Assembly (NCBI GenBank): GCA_947626935.1
Contig: CANQUD010000002.1
Location: forward strand, 1-64,000
Reading direction: 5' to 3'
DNA length: 64,000 nucleotides
Origin: an uncultured Clostridia bacterium
Lineage (GTDB): Bacteria; Bacillota; Clostridia; Christensenellales; Borkfalkiaceae
The position numbers and the translations under genes were made by a program. This document shows, piece after piece, positions 41,206 to 49,600 of the stretch. The notes below the pieces were generated by a model, which made no database searches, was not told the origin of the DNA, and was given only the letters and a program-made list of their open reading frames with translations. Every line of letters begins with the position of its first letter. The first letter of the stretch is position 1.

Positions 41206-43131
41206 CTACTTTGTTTCCGCCTTCTTTTTGGATACGGGCGGTTCATAGACGAGATAGAGCGTCGTCAGCTTCGGCATCGGGATCTCGAGCGAATACTGCT
41301 TGCCGTGGCTGGGCTTCTTGACGGCAGAAAAGCTCTTTTTTGTCAGTTTCCCCTCTCCGCCGTATTTTTTCTCGTCCGAATTGAAAATTATCTTATATTT
41401 GCCCCGCTTGTTGACGCCGAGCAAGTAGTCATCCGCATCGATCCCCGAATAGGACGTCAGGCAGATCACCTCGTTTCCCGCCTTATCTTTGCGGATGAAG
41501 CTCACGATGTTCCTGTCCGCATCGTCGGGAGCGAGCCATTCGAACCCGTCCCAGCTGTCCTCGATCTCATAGAAAGCGGGCGTGTCCCGATAGAAATGAT
41601 TGAGAGAGCGCACATATTCGGAGAGCTTCCCATGCATCTCATAGGTGTCGCGGAGGAAGAATTCGATCCCCTCTTTATAGTTCCATTCCTTGAACTGTCC
41701 GATCTCGTAGCCCATGAAATTGAGCTTCTTCCCGGGGTGAGCCGCCATGTAGCCGAGGAACGCGCGGACGCCCGCAAACTTCTCCTCGTATGTCCCCGGC
41801 ATCTTGTTGATGAGGGAACATTTCCCGTGCACGACTTCGTCATGCGAAATGGGGAGAATGTAGTTCTCGGAGAAGGCGTACATCATCGAGAAAGTCAATT
41901 TGTTGTGGTTGTTCATGCGGAAATAGGGATTGAGACAGAGATAGGAGAGCATGTCGTTCATCCAACCCATGTTCCACTTGAAATTGAATCCGAGACCGCC
42001 CACCGAACCGGGCTTTGTCACAAGCCCCCACGCCGTGCTCTCCTCCGCGATCATCATCGCGTACGGGAAACGCATGAAAACGGCTTCGTTCAAACGGCGA
42101 AGGAAGGCGATCGCCTCGAGATTCTTGTTCTCGCCGTAGATGTTGGGGACCCATTCCCCCGGGCGCTTGTCATAATCGAGATAGAGCATGGAAGCGACGG
42201 CGTCCACCCGCAGCCCGTCAACATGGAATTTGTCGAAGAAGAAGCACGCGCCCGAGATGAGGAAGGAAAGGACTTCTTCCCTGCCGTAGTCGAAGCGGCG
42301 GGTCCCCCAGCTCTTGTGTTCCATCCTGTCCCACTGGCTGCTTTCATAGAGGGGCTGACCGTCAAACTCATAAAGTCCGTGCGCGTCCTTGGGGAAATGT
42401 GCGGGGACCCAGTCGACGATGACGCCGATCCCCTCTTTGTGGAAGCAGTCAACGAGATACATGAAATCATGGGGCGTCCCGAGGCGGGATGTCACCGCAA
42501 AGTATCCCGTTACCTGATATCCCCACGAGCCGTCAAAGGGAAATTCGGTGACAGGCATGAATTCGACGTGCGTATAGCCCATCTCCTTGACATACGGGAC
42601 AAGCTCTCTCGCAAGATCGCGATAGGAAAGATAATTTCCGTCGTCATATTTTTTCCACGAAAGCAGGTTGACCTCATAGATGTTGACGGGAGACGCAAAG
42701 ATGTTTTTTTTCTTGATGGAATCAAGATAGGCTCCGTCGCTCCACTTGTACCCTTCGAGATCATAGAGTTTGGAAGCGGTCTGTGGTGCCGTCTCCGTAT
42801 GAAAGCCGACGGGATCTGCCTTGAAGAGCTGCCGTCCGTCGGCTGCGGTAATACAATATTTATAGATGTCGTACTGCTTCAGTCCCGCGATGAACAACTC
42901 GAAAGATTCATTGTCGATCATGCGCTCCATGACGTCTGCGTCGGAATTCCATCCGTTGAAATCCCCGACAACGGACACAGAACGCGCATGCGGCGCCCAG
43001 ACACGGAAGATATAGCCCTCCTTGCCGTTTTGCACCGCCTTGTGTGCGCCGTATGTTTCATAGATGCGGTCATTCTTTCCGTGGTGATACAAATAGAGCG
43101 GGAAGTCCGTCTCTTTCATCGAATTGTCCAT
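41206..43131 (-). CDS. glgB: 1,4-alpha-glucan branching enzyme
   Basis: GlgB creates alpha-1,6 branches in glycogen. N-terminal CBM48 ([23 protein letters not shown], residues about 42-65), then the GH13 barrel with [33 protein letters not shown], the nucleophile Asp in [13 protein letters not shown], acid/base Glu in MMIAEEST and [13 protein letters not shown], and a C-terminal beta domain. Length 641 aa, normal. It is the first gene of the glycogen operon, with GAGGGAAC at good distance from ATG 43131 and a near-consensus promoter 61 nt upstream. Confidence 0.97.
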   Translation of the reverse strand: MDNSMKETDFPLYLYHHGKNDRIYETYGAHKAVQNGKEGYIFRVWAPHARSVSVVGDFNGWNSDADVMERMIDNESFELFIAGLKQYDIYKYCITAADGRQLFKADPVGFHTETAPQTASKLYDLEGYKWSDGAYLDSIKKKNIFASPVNIYEVNLLSWKKYDDGNYLSYRDLARELVPYVKEMGYTHVEFMPVTEFPFDGSWGYQVTGYFAVTSRLGTPHDFMYLVDCFHKEGIGVIVDWVPAHFPKDAHGLYEFDGQPLYESSQWDRMEHKSWGTRRFDYGREEVLSFLISGACFFFDKFHVDGLRVDAVASMLYLDYDKRPGEWVPNIYGENKNLEAIAFLRRLNEAVFMRFPYAMMIAEESTAWGLVTKPGSVGGLGFNFKWNMGWMNDMLSYLCLNPYFRMNNHNKLTFSMMYAFSENYILPISHDEVVHGKCSLINKMPGTYEEKFAGVRAFLGYMAAHPGKKLNFMGYEIGQFKEWNYKEGIEFFLRDTYEMHGKLSEYVRSLNHFYRDTPAFYEIEDSWDGFEWLAPDDADRNIVSFIRKDKAGNEVICLTSYSGIDADDYLLGVNKRGKYKIIFNSDEKKYGGEGKLTKKSFSAVKKPSHGKQYSLEIPMPKLTTLYLVYEPPVSKKKAETK

Positions 43132-43165
43132 GTGTGTTCCCTCAATGCGTGACGTCGGAAGATTC

Positions 43166-43180
43166 CGCCCGTCTCGGGCG
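43166..43180. promoter_or_regulatory. Hairpin in the glgB leader
   Basis: CGCCCG-TCT-CGGGCG, a perfect 6-bp stem, lies in the 60-nt untranslated leader between the glg promoter and glgB. No T-run follows on the transcript, so it is not a simple terminator. Confidence 0.5.
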
Positions 43181-43198
43181 ATCTTTTTATCTTATCCT

Positions 43199-43227
43199 AT
43201 TATACTATATTTTGCGCGTACTTTCAA
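43199..43227 (-). promoter_or_regulatory. Promoter of the glycogen operon
   Basis: TTGAAA (43227-43222) and TATAAT (43204-43199) on the minus strand with a 17-nt spacer. The start would be near 43192. Confidence 0.85.
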
Positions 43228-43257
43228 TACCAAAATTCAAATTTTCCCCGTCTTTTT

Positions 43258-43292
43258 GAAAAAAAGAAAAAACCTCGGCGGGAAAGCCGAGG
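43258..43292 (-). terminator. Intrinsic terminator after murC
   Basis: On the minus strand CCTCGGC (43292-43286) pairs with GCCGAGG (43279-43273) and is followed by a long T-run (plus-strand A residues 43258-43272). Confidence 0.9.
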
Positions 43293-43300
43293 CAGAACAT

Positions 43301-44623
43301 TCAGTCCCTGATTTTCTTGGCGATCTCATAAATATCGCCGGCTCCCAGCACCAGAACAAGGTCCTTCGGTTTGACGACACTTCTCAAATATTTTGAAAGC
43401 CTTTCGGGTGACGAAACATAGACAGCGGACGGGAGCATTCCCGTAAGCCGCACGGCGCTGCCGTCGAATTCAAATTTTTCCCGTGCGGCGTACGTGCTGT
43501 AGATGACGGGACTTTCCGCCCTCGAAAGCGCTTCGATGAAATCGGGCATGAGGTCGCGTGTCCGCGTGTAGGTGTGCGGCTGAAAGACGAGACGGACCTT
43601 GCCCTCGCAGATATGCTGTGCCGTGTAGAATGTCGCGGCGATCTCCTTCGGATGATGGGCGTAATCGCAGATGAGAGGCGCGCCGCAAAAACTTCCCACC
43701 CGTTCAAACCGCCGTTTCACGCCGCGGAAGGACTCGATCCCCTCTTTGATCTCTTCCGCAGTCAGCCCCAAAAGCCTCGCGCAGGCATAGGATGCAAGCG
43801 CATTCATCACGTTGAAGATGCCGATGACGTTGAGATCGATCCGAACGACCGGGATCCCCTTCTCCTCGACCGTGAAGGAATAGACCTCTCTGTCGCTGCG
43901 AAGGGATGTCGCGCGGATGTCGCCGTTGTGAAGCCCGAAGGACAGGACATGCGGGATCGAGCGTGCACCGATATCGTCTGCATTGACGACAGCCTTTTCC
44001 GACCCCGCCGCAAAGACTCGGTATGCCTCGAGGAGTTCCGCCTTCGTCTTATAGCAATCGGTGTGGTCGCGGTCGCAGTTCAGGACGACGCCGATCTCGC
44101 TTTTCAGCTCCAAAAAACTGCGCTTGAACTCGCACGCTTCCGTCACGAAATATTCCCCGCCCTCGCTGTGATAATTTCCGAGGTCGAGGTCCTCTCCGCC
44201 GATATGGCAGGTGAACGCCCTCTTCGCCGACTTGAGGATGTGCGCAAGCATGCAGCTCGTCGTCGTCTTTCCGTGGCAACCCGCAACGGAGACGACATGA
44301 GAGTACTCTCCCGCGATCGCGCCGAGAAGCTGTGCACGGGCAACGATCCGCTTGCCTTTCCGCCTTGCTCCTTCCAGCTGTCTGTGTTCGGGTAGGATGG
44401 CGCCCGTGACGACGACAAGCCCCTCTTCGATCTCTTCCTCTTCTCCGATATGGACGGGAATGCCGTTTTCGCGCAATTTTTGTGTAAAATGGCTTTCCGC
44501 CGCGTCACTTCCGCGCACGGAAAAGCCCTTATCCTTCATGCAAAGCGCAAGTGCGCTCATGCTGACGCCGCCGATCCCGATAAAATAGACACCCGAAAAA
44601 GACCTGATTTCGGCAAAATTCAT
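43301..44623 (-). CDS. murC: UDP-N-acetylmuramate--L-alanine ligase
   Basis: MurC adds L-Ala to UDP-MurNAc in peptidoglycan synthesis. N-terminal Rossmann-type motif YFIGIGGVSMSALAL, Walker-type ATP motif VAGCHGKTTTSCML near residue 110, NCDRDHTDCY, and the C-terminal DYAHHPKEIAATFYTA with QPHTYTRTRDL. Length 440 aa is normal. It is a single-gene unit with a strong terminator. ATG 44623 has GGATAG upstream; no clear promoter was found in the AT-rich 130 bp separating it from divergent spoVG. Confidence 0.95.
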   Translation of the reverse strand: MNFAEIRSFSGVYFIGIGGVSMSALALCMKDKGFSVRGSDAAESHFTQKLRENGIPVHIGEEEEIEEGLVVVTGAILPEHRQLEGARRKGKRIVARAQLLGAIAGEYSHVVSVAGCHGKTTTSCMLAHILKSAKRAFTCHIGGEDLDLGNYHSEGGEYFVTEACEFKRSFLELKSEIGVVLNCDRDHTDCYKTKAELLEAYRVFAAGSEKAVVNADDIGARSIPHVLSFGLHNGDIRATSLRSDREVYSFTVEEKGIPVVRIDLNVIGIFNVMNALASYACARLLGLTAEEIKEGIESFRGVKRRFERVGSFCGAPLICDYAHHPKEIAATFYTAQHICEGKVRLVFQPHTYTRTRDLMPDFIEALSRAESPVIYSTYAAREKFEFDGSAVRLTGMLPSAVYVSSPERLSKYLRSVVKPKDLVLVLGAGDIYEIAKKIRD

Positions 44624-44694
44624 GCTCTATCCTATGTTTTAGAGCGAATTTTTGTGTTTTTTTGCTAAAATTAACTAAATTTATTAGATAACTC

Positions 44695-44723
44695 TTGATG
44701 TTTTTAGGAAAATGTGATAACAT
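44695..44723 (+). promoter_or_regulatory. Promoter of spoVG
   Basis: TTGATG (44695-44700) and TAACAT (44718-44723) with a 17-nt spacer. The leader to ATG 44758 is about 28 nt and holds AAGGAGGG. Confidence 0.6.
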
Positions 44724-44757
44724 AATGAGCAGAAAGACATAAGGAGGGAACAACTTA

Positions 44758-45044
44758 TGACGATAGGAGATGTGAGGATACGTCAAGTGCGTCACACCAA
44801 CGGAAAGCTGCGGGCAGTCGCCTCGATCACAATAGACGGCTGCTTTGTCGTGCACGATATCAGGATCTTCGAGCGCGAAGGGGCATTCTTTGTTGCAATG
44901 CCCAGCCGCAAAGCATCTGACGGTAGCTACAAGGATATTGCACACCCATTAAATACAGAGACGCGCGAGTACATCCAGAAGGTCATTCTGGAGAGCTACG
45001 AAACATTTCTTAAGGAAAACGGCGACAACGAATTTTCCGACTGA
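44758..45044 (+). CDS. spoVG: Septation/regulatory protein SpoVG
   Basis: The family pattern DVRIRQVRHTNGKLRAVASITIDGCFVVHDIRIFEREGAFFVAMPSRK covers the first 58 residues, with HPLNTETREYIQKVILESY following. SpoVG is a small nucleic-acid-binding regulator, first known for asymmetric septation and cortex formation. Length 95 aa is typical. It has a very strong ribosome binding site (AAGGAGGGAAC) and its own promoter and terminator, consistent with high expression. In B. subtilis spoVG is sigma-H dependent; I see an AGGAAAA at 44706 but no good sigma-H -10. Confidence 0.96.
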
Positions 45045-45048
45045 ACCC

Positions 45049-45081
45049 GAAGAGGAGAACGGAATGTTCTCTTCTTTTTTT
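45049..45081 (+). terminator. Intrinsic terminator after spoVG
   Basis: GAAGAGGAGAAC (45049-45060) pairs with GTTCTCTTC (45065-45073, one G-U and a bulge) and runs into eight T. Confidence 0.75.
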
Positions 45082-45179
45082 GCCCTGAAAGGGATTTCAA
45101 ACAGGTCAAAATAATGGAAATCACGGTTTTTTACAAAGTTTTGTGATAGAATAATGGAACAGATACACGGGGAAACGCC

Positions 45180-46124
45180 ATGATCTTAAACGTCGGACTC
45201 AGAACTGATATCGTCAACCATTACAGCGACTGGCTCTTTCGGCGGTTCCGTGAAGGGTTTGTCTATTCACGGAATCCCCTCTTTCCCATGCGTGTCAATT
45301 CGTACGATCTGTCGCCCGATGAGATCGACGCCGTCAGTTTTTGTTCAAAAAACTATACACCTGTTATGAGCCGTCTGCATGAGATCACGGACCGTTTCCG
45401 CACCTATTTCTTCTATACGGTCACAGCGTATGAAGAGGACCTCGAACCGAACATTCCCCCGATCGAGGAAAGCGTCAGGACATTGAAAGAACTTTCGAAG
45501 CTCGTCGGCAGAGAAAAACTCGCATGGCGGTACGATCCCGTCCTTTTGACGTCAAAATATACAGCCGAACGGCATTTTGAGACGTTTGAAAGGCTGTGCG
45601 AGGAAATTTCACCCTACGTCTCCAAATGTATTTTTTCCTTTGTCGAGATGTTTGTCTCCATCGAAAAGAACATCAAAGACCTCATTCCGCTCAAGTCGGA
45701 AAGCAAACATTTCCTCGCAAGAGGATTCGCGAAGATCGCCGAAAAATATGATCTTCCTCTGCAGATCTGCTGTGCGGAAAACGGCTTTGATGTTTACGGA
45801 ATCAAACAAGAAGGCTGTCTGACGCTCGAGACGCTCGGCGAAGTGAACAACTGCCGTTTCCGAAGCGTCAAGCACACGGGAAACAAGGCAGGCTGCAGGT
45901 GCATCCTCAGCCGCGACATCGGATGGTATGACAGTTGTCCGAGCAAATGTCTCTACTGCAACGCAAACCGCGGTCTCGAGGATGTGCAGGAGAATTTTGA
46001 ACGCCACGACCCATACTCTCCCCTGCTCATCGGGCATCTGAAAAAGGAGGATACCCTACTCAAGGGTGTTCAGACGAGTTTTCTTCTCCACGACGGAAAG
46101 CAGCTCTCTCTGTTTGACATCTGA
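45180..46124 (+). CDS. DUF1848 family protein, 314 aa
   Basis: The C-terminal sequence GCRCILSRDIGWYDSCPSKCLYCNANRGL and the N-terminal ILNVGLRTDIVNHYSDWLFRRFREGFVYSRNP are the hallmarks of DUF1848. The four clustered cysteines probably bind an iron-sulfur cluster, and the fold has been related to the photolyase/spore-lyase-like radical enzymes, but the reaction is unknown. The segment YFFYTVTAYEEDLEPNIPPIEESVRTLKELSKLVG also recurs in the family. GGGGAAA precedes ATG 45180. It stands alone, between the spoVG terminator and a long inverted repeat. Confidence 0.88.
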   Translation: MILNVGLRTDIVNHYSDWLFRRFREGFVYSRNPLFPMRVNSYDLSPDEIDAVSFCSKNYTPVMSRLHEITDRFRTYFFYTVTAYEEDLEPNIPPIEESVRTLKELSKLVGREKLAWRYDPVLLTSKYTAERHFETFERLCEEISPYVSKCIFSFVEMFVSIEKNIKDLIPLKSESKHFLARGFAKIAEKYDLPLQICCAENGFDVYGIKQEGCLTLETLGEVNNCRFRSVKHTGNKAGCRCILSRDIGWYDSCPSKCLYCNANRGLEDVQENFERHDPYSPLLIGHLKKEDTLLKGVQTSFLLHDGKQLSLFDI

Positions 46125-46126
46125 AA

Positions 46127-46163
46127 CCAAGCCGCCTGCCGATCTGATCGGCAGGCGGCTTGG
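46127..46163. terminator. Long perfect hairpin between converging genes
   Basis: CCAAGCCGCCTGCCGATC (46127-46144) and GATCGGCAGGCGGCTTGG (46146-46163) are perfectly inverted around one base. It lies 3 nt after the DUF1848 stop and 6 nt before the converging methyltransferase stop. T-runs are weak. Confidence 0.7.
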
Positions 46164-46168
46164 TAGAA

Positions 46169-47044
46169 TTATTCTTTCACGATCTTTGCAAGGAAAAACC
46201 CTTCAAACAGATCTGTCGGGGGGATGCAGAGCGTTCCTTCCATGCTCGGAAGGTGCGGGATCCCCTCAAATGGTGTTACGGGTTCAAGACGGGATCTGCA
46301 TGAACAGATTCCCCGCTTCACGACTTCCTCGTTCTCCCGTTTCAGAACAGAACAAGTGGAATAGACAAGCTCTCCGCCCTTCTTCAGCAATCGGAGAGCT
46401 TTTTTGAGCAGTTTTTCCTGTAAAACGGCACATTTTTCCACAAAGGCGGCGTCGATCCGCGCTTCTCTTCCCTCTGTGACCGTTCCGCTCCCGCTGCACG
46501 GCGCATCGAGCAAGATCTTGTCGAACGCAAATGCGTCATCGAGAAGAAGAGTGTCCGTGCAGATCGCCGTGACCCGACCCGCTCCCTGCCGTCCGAGATT
46601 GAATTTTAACCGCTGAAAGCGATTTTTGTCCCGTTCGCAGGCAGTGATAAGCGCTTTTCCGTCAGAAAGCGCCAAGAGTTCCGTCGTCTTTCCCCCGGGC
46701 GCCGCCGTCATGTCGAGCACGCTCTCCTTCTCCGAGGGTTTCAGATAGAGCGGCGGCAACATCGAGGAAAGACTCTGCAGATAGATCTTGCCTTCTGTGT
46801 AAAGCTCTGTGTGCCAAAGATCCTCTTCCCTGACGTCCTTCAGAATGAGCGCGTCCGAGTACCACGGCACCTCTTCAAACGAAAAACCCGCCTTCAAAAG
46901 GGCATTCTTCCCCTCTTCGGCGGTAATTTTTAAGGAATTGATGCGGAGCGTCACGGGACGGATGGCAGAATACCCCGCCTCAAAGGTTCCGAGAGCATCT
47001 TCACCGTGATCGGCAAGAAGGAGAGAGCGCAGAGCGGCGTTCAC
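46169..47044 (-). CDS. NOL1/NOP2/Sun family rRNA cytosine-C5 methyltransferase
   Basis: SAM-dependent m5C RNA methyltransferase: VLDMTAAPGGKTTELLAL (SAM site), TDTLLLDDAFAFDKILLDAPCSGSGT with the catalytic-support Cys, and GELVYSTCSVLKREN with the nucleophilic Cys. An N-terminal RNA-binding part (RPVTLRINSLKITAEEGKNALLKAGF) precedes it. The start is GTG 47044, whose GTGA overlaps the flavodoxin stop. At 291 aa it is shorter than RsmB or RsmF (about 430-480): the N-terminal NusB-like or C-terminal PUA domain is missing. The target position in rRNA is not deducible. Confidence 0.88.
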   Translation of the reverse strand: MNAALRSLLLADHGEDALGTFEAGYSAIRPVTLRINSLKITAEEGKNALLKAGFSFEEVPWYSDALILKDVREEDLWHTELYTEGKIYLQSLSSMLPPLYLKPSEKESVLDMTAAPGGKTTELLALSDGKALITACERDKNRFQRLKFNLGRQGAGRVTAICTDTLLLDDAFAFDKILLDAPCSGSGTVTEGREARIDAAFVEKCAVLQEKLLKKALRLLKKGGELVYSTCSVLKRENEEVVKRGICSCRSRLEPVTPFEGIPHLPSMEGTLCIPPTDLFEGFFLAKIVKE

Positions 47045-47514
47045 TTGATGTTTCCCGCCCATTCGGTAATGGTGCTGTCGGGCGTCACCTGCGTCTTTTC
47101 GTTGAACTTGACGTTCAGGATCTGCTCGACCTTCCCCCCGCGGATCGCTTTTTTGAAGTCGCTGGGCGTGTGACCGAGCCAACCGCCGTTCGTGGCGAAG
47201 GGATAGACCGTCTTTCCCTTCCAATCGACGGACTTCATAAAGGATTTCACGGCGGGAGCGAACGTGTACCACCAAACGGGCGTCCCGAGCACGATCGTAT
47301 CGTATTCCGCAATGTTGACGGCAAGCGGATAGAGCTGGGGAACATACCCGCTCTCCACTTCTTTTTTTCCAAGGCTGACGAGGACGTCATAGTCGTCGGG
47401 ATAGTTCTTGACCGTTCTGATCTCGGCAATGTCGGCATCGATCTGCTTTGCGATCTTCCGCGCGACCGTCCGCGTGTTTCCCCCGAAAGAATAATAGACA
47501 ACGAGCTTTTTCAT
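47041..47514 (-). CDS. Flavodoxin
   Basis: The N-terminal FMN-phosphate loop is KLVVYYSFGGNTRTVARKIAKQIDAD; TIVLGTPVWWYTFAPAVKSFM and PFATNGGWLGHTPSDFKKAI supply the isoalloxazine-binding loops. This is the flavodoxin_4-type (about 157 aa) electron carrier common in Clostridia. Its partner is unknown; it is co-transcribed with two CobW-like GTPases upstream and a methyltransferase downstream. GGGGGA lies at good distance from ATG 47514. Confidence 0.9.
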   Translation of the reverse strand: MKKLVVYYSFGGNTRTVARKIAKQIDADIAEIRTVKNYPDDYDVLVSLGKKEVESGYVPQLYPLAVNIAEYDTIVLGTPVWWYTFAPAVKSFMKSVDWKGKTVYPFATNGGWLGHTPSDFKKAIRGGKVEQILNVKFNEKTQVTPDSTITEWAGNIK

Positions 47515-47532
47515 GTTCGGTCCCCCGATTTC

Positions 47533-48483
47533 TCAATAGAATGTTGCAACCTCTTCCGCTTCGGGAAGGGACGCCGTCCTCTCGGCGGTATAGACCTTCA
47601 GGACGGGTCCGAGTCCGCCGTAAAGTTTATGGTTTTCGATGTCGATGCGGGCGGTAATGACGAGCCAGTCGTTTGTTCGGACTTCAAGGGACGGATCTCC
47701 TTCACAGACGAGACCGCTGTAAGCGATGTCCGCGGCGCAGCAGGTCATGACGAGCCGACCGATGCCGAACGTCCCCGCCTTCATCTTCCGATCGAGCGCG
47801 ACGATGCCCTTGAGACGGACCGTCTTTCCGTCGTATTTGTCGGGTTCCTCGCGGATGTCACGATAAAAATAGGCGTAGTCCCTGTCCTCGATGTTGATGA
47901 CAGGTGCTTGGAGATCGTACGGAAGCGGATCCTCGATGTCATCGTATTCCGCCCTTCCGCCGATGTACTCATAGACGATATCGGGACGGCGGGAAGCCGC
48001 TCGGACGATCTTGTGGAAGTCCTCTCTCTTCAGCTCGCCCTTGAAACGGTTGAAAACGACCATATCGGCATATTGGATCTTGTCGAACACGAGCTGCCGC
48101 ATGTTCGTATTGTAGGAGATGAAGGTGTTTGCATCGAAAAAGGTCATCACCTGCGCAATCATCCAACCGTCGGGCATCGCCTCGAAAAACCGATCGAGGA
48201 GCATCATCCCGTTCCATTCGACAACGACGCGCTCGGCATTGTTTTCCTTGGCGATCTTGGTGAGATTGGGAACGTTGAGTCCCTCTTCATCCACCTTTAC
48301 GACGGCATACTTGCGCACGGCAAAGCGGGACGGCGTATACTCCTCTTCCCCGTCCTCGCAGACGAGCAACAGAGTTTTTTCGCCCGAATCGAAGCGTTCG
48401 TCCTCGAACGTCTCTTGTATGAATTTGGTCTTGCCTGCATCGAGAAACCCCAAAAACAGGTAGACGGGAACTTCTTTCGGCAT
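47533..48483 (-). CDS. CobW-like GTPase fused to a TIGR03943/YcgQ-like domain
   Basis: A degenerate G3E P-loop, LFLGFLDAGKTKFIQ (residues 10-24), begins a CobW-type GTPase domain (VVVEWNGMMLLDRFFEAM, ADMVVFNRF). The CxCC metal motif of CobW/ZNG1 proteins is absent. From about residue 215 the sequence GKTVRLKGIVALDRKMKAGTFGIGRLVMTCCAADIAYSGLVCEG resembles the C-terminal domain of the YcgQ/TIGR03943 family, whose CC pair may bind metal. It lies 3 nt from the CxCC-bearing CobW gene, so the two are probably partners in metal (zinc) trafficking. Length 316 aa. Confidence 0.75.
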   Translation of the reverse strand: MPKEVPVYLFLGFLDAGKTKFIQETFEDERFDSGEKTLLLVCEDGEEEYTPSRFAVRKYAVVKVDEEGLNVPNLTKIAKENNAERVVVEWNGMMLLDRFFEAMPDGWMIAQVMTFFDANTFISYNTNMRQLVFDKIQYADMVVFNRFKGELKREDFHKIVRAASRRPDIVYEYIGGRAEYDDIEDPLPYDLQAPVINIEDRDYAYFYRDIREEPDKYDGKTVRLKGIVALDRKMKAGTFGIGRLVMTCCAADIAYSGLVCEGDPSLEVRTNDWLVITARIDIENHKLYGGLGPVLKVYTAERTASLPEAEEVATFY

Positions 48484-48486
48484 GCC

Positions 48487-49563
48487 TTACCCCAAAAACA
48501 ATCCCTTGAGCTTCTCTTCGTCGAGCTTGCAACCGATGACGCAGAGCCTTCCCGTGACGGCGGGAGATCCCGTGCGGACATCGGCTTCCCCGGGGACGAA
48601 ATCGAAATAGATCCAGTTTTCGCCGCCGTTCACATAGCCCTTTGCGCGGAGAACTTGCCCGTAGTCGCCCGAATCGAGCGCATTGAGCGCCTTTTGGAGC
48701 ATTTCCTGCGAAAAGACCTTTGCGGTCTCCGTCCCCCAGCTCGTGAATATTTCGTCGGCATGATGGTGGTGATGATGTGCATGCCCCTCTTCATCATGAT
48801 GACAATGTTCATGTTCGTCGTCATCATCGTGATGATGGTGATGGCAATGCTCATGTTCATCATCGTCGTCATCATCATGATGGTGGTGATGATGACATTC
48901 GCATTCGGGGTCGTCACACTCCTCTTCGTCGTGTTCATGCGCTTCCGCGGCAAGTTTATCGAGTTCCGCCTTGAGACTGTCCGTCTTTTGCATGGCGAGA
49001 AGGATATCTTTCCCGTCGAGTTTGTCCCAATCTGTCGTGATGACGGTGACGGAAGTGTGTTCCTTCAGAAGAGAGACGGCTTCCTCGGTCTTTGTCGGAT
49101 CGGAAGTGTGAGAAAGGACGATGCAGCTTGCATTTTCCACTTGATCGAGGAAGAATTCCCCGAAATTGCGGAGATAGACCTTGCACTTCTTCGCATCGAC
49201 GACGGTGCAGAAGGCGTTAAGGGCGCTGTTCGGCACATCGGCGCGGCGGACTGCCTTGATGACGTCGGAAAGTTTCCCGACGCCCGAGGGTTCGATGAGG
49301 ATACGGTCGGGCGAGAACTGCGCAGCGACCTTTTTCAAGGCTTCGGCAAAATCCCCGACGAGCGAACAGCAGATACAGCCCGAGTTCATCTCGGTGATCT
49401 CAATGCCTGCTTCCTTCAAAAATCCGCCGTCGACGCCGATCTCGCCGAACTCATTTTCGATGAGAACGACCTTCTCGCCGCAATATGCCTCTTTGATGAG
49501 TTTTTTGATGAGCGTCGTCTTTCCCGCACCCAAAAATCCAGAAAAAATATCAATTTTGATCAT
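48487..49563 (-). CDS. CobW/ZNG1-type metallochaperone GTPase with His/Asp-rich loop
   Basis: G3E GTPase of COG0523: Walker A FSGFLGAGKTTLIKKL (residues 8-23), metal motif SGCICCSL (Cys63, 65, 66), LIEPSGVGK and a C-terminal CobW_C domain. Residues about 205-275 form a long metal-binding loop of histidine, aspartate, glutamate and cysteine, built of two imperfect repeats. Such proteins deliver zinc or other metals to client enzymes under scarcity. The neighbours include an M29 metalloaminopeptidase, a possible client. It is the second gene of the minus-strand operon starting at 50830. Length 358 aa. Confidence 0.9.
   Translation of the reverse strand: MIKIDIFSGFLGAGKTTLIKKLIKEAYCGEKVVLIENEFGEIGVDGGFLKEAGIEITEMNSGCICCSLVGDFAEALKKVAAQFSPDRILIEPSGVGKLSDVIKAVRRADVPNSALNAFCTVVDAKKCKVYLRNFGEFFLDQVENASCIVLSHTSDPTKTEEAVSLLKEHTSVTVITTDWDKLDGKDILLAMQKTDSLKAELDKLAAEAHEHDEEECDDPECECHHHHHHDDDDDDEHEHCHHHHHDDDDEHEHCHHDEEGHAHHHHHHADEIFTSWGTETAKVFSQEMLQKALNALDSGDYGQVLRAKGYVNGGENWIYFDFVPGEADVRTGSPAVTGRLCVIGCKLDEEKLKGLFLG
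48755..48940. repeat. CAT/GAT-rich simple-sequence region encoding the metal loop
   Basis: About 185 bp composed of CAT, GAT and GTC triplets with two recognisable repeat units. Read on the minus strand it encodes HHHHHH-DDDDDD-EHEHC followed by HHHHH-DDDD-EHEHC. Confidence 0.85.
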
Positions 49564-49600
49564 GAGAATGCCTCTGTTTGCTTGAAAGCCCCGTTTGAGA

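Noticed and set aside
44695..44735. Sigma-H promoter for spoVG
   Set aside because: AGGAAAA at 44706 could be a -35 but no GAAT-type -10 occurs at the right distance. The sigma-A-like pair at 44695/44718 fits better.
48755..48940. Possible CRISPR or tandem repeat array
   Set aside because: The repetition is a triplet-coded His/Asp loop in a GTPase gene. There are no regular spacers and no cas genes.
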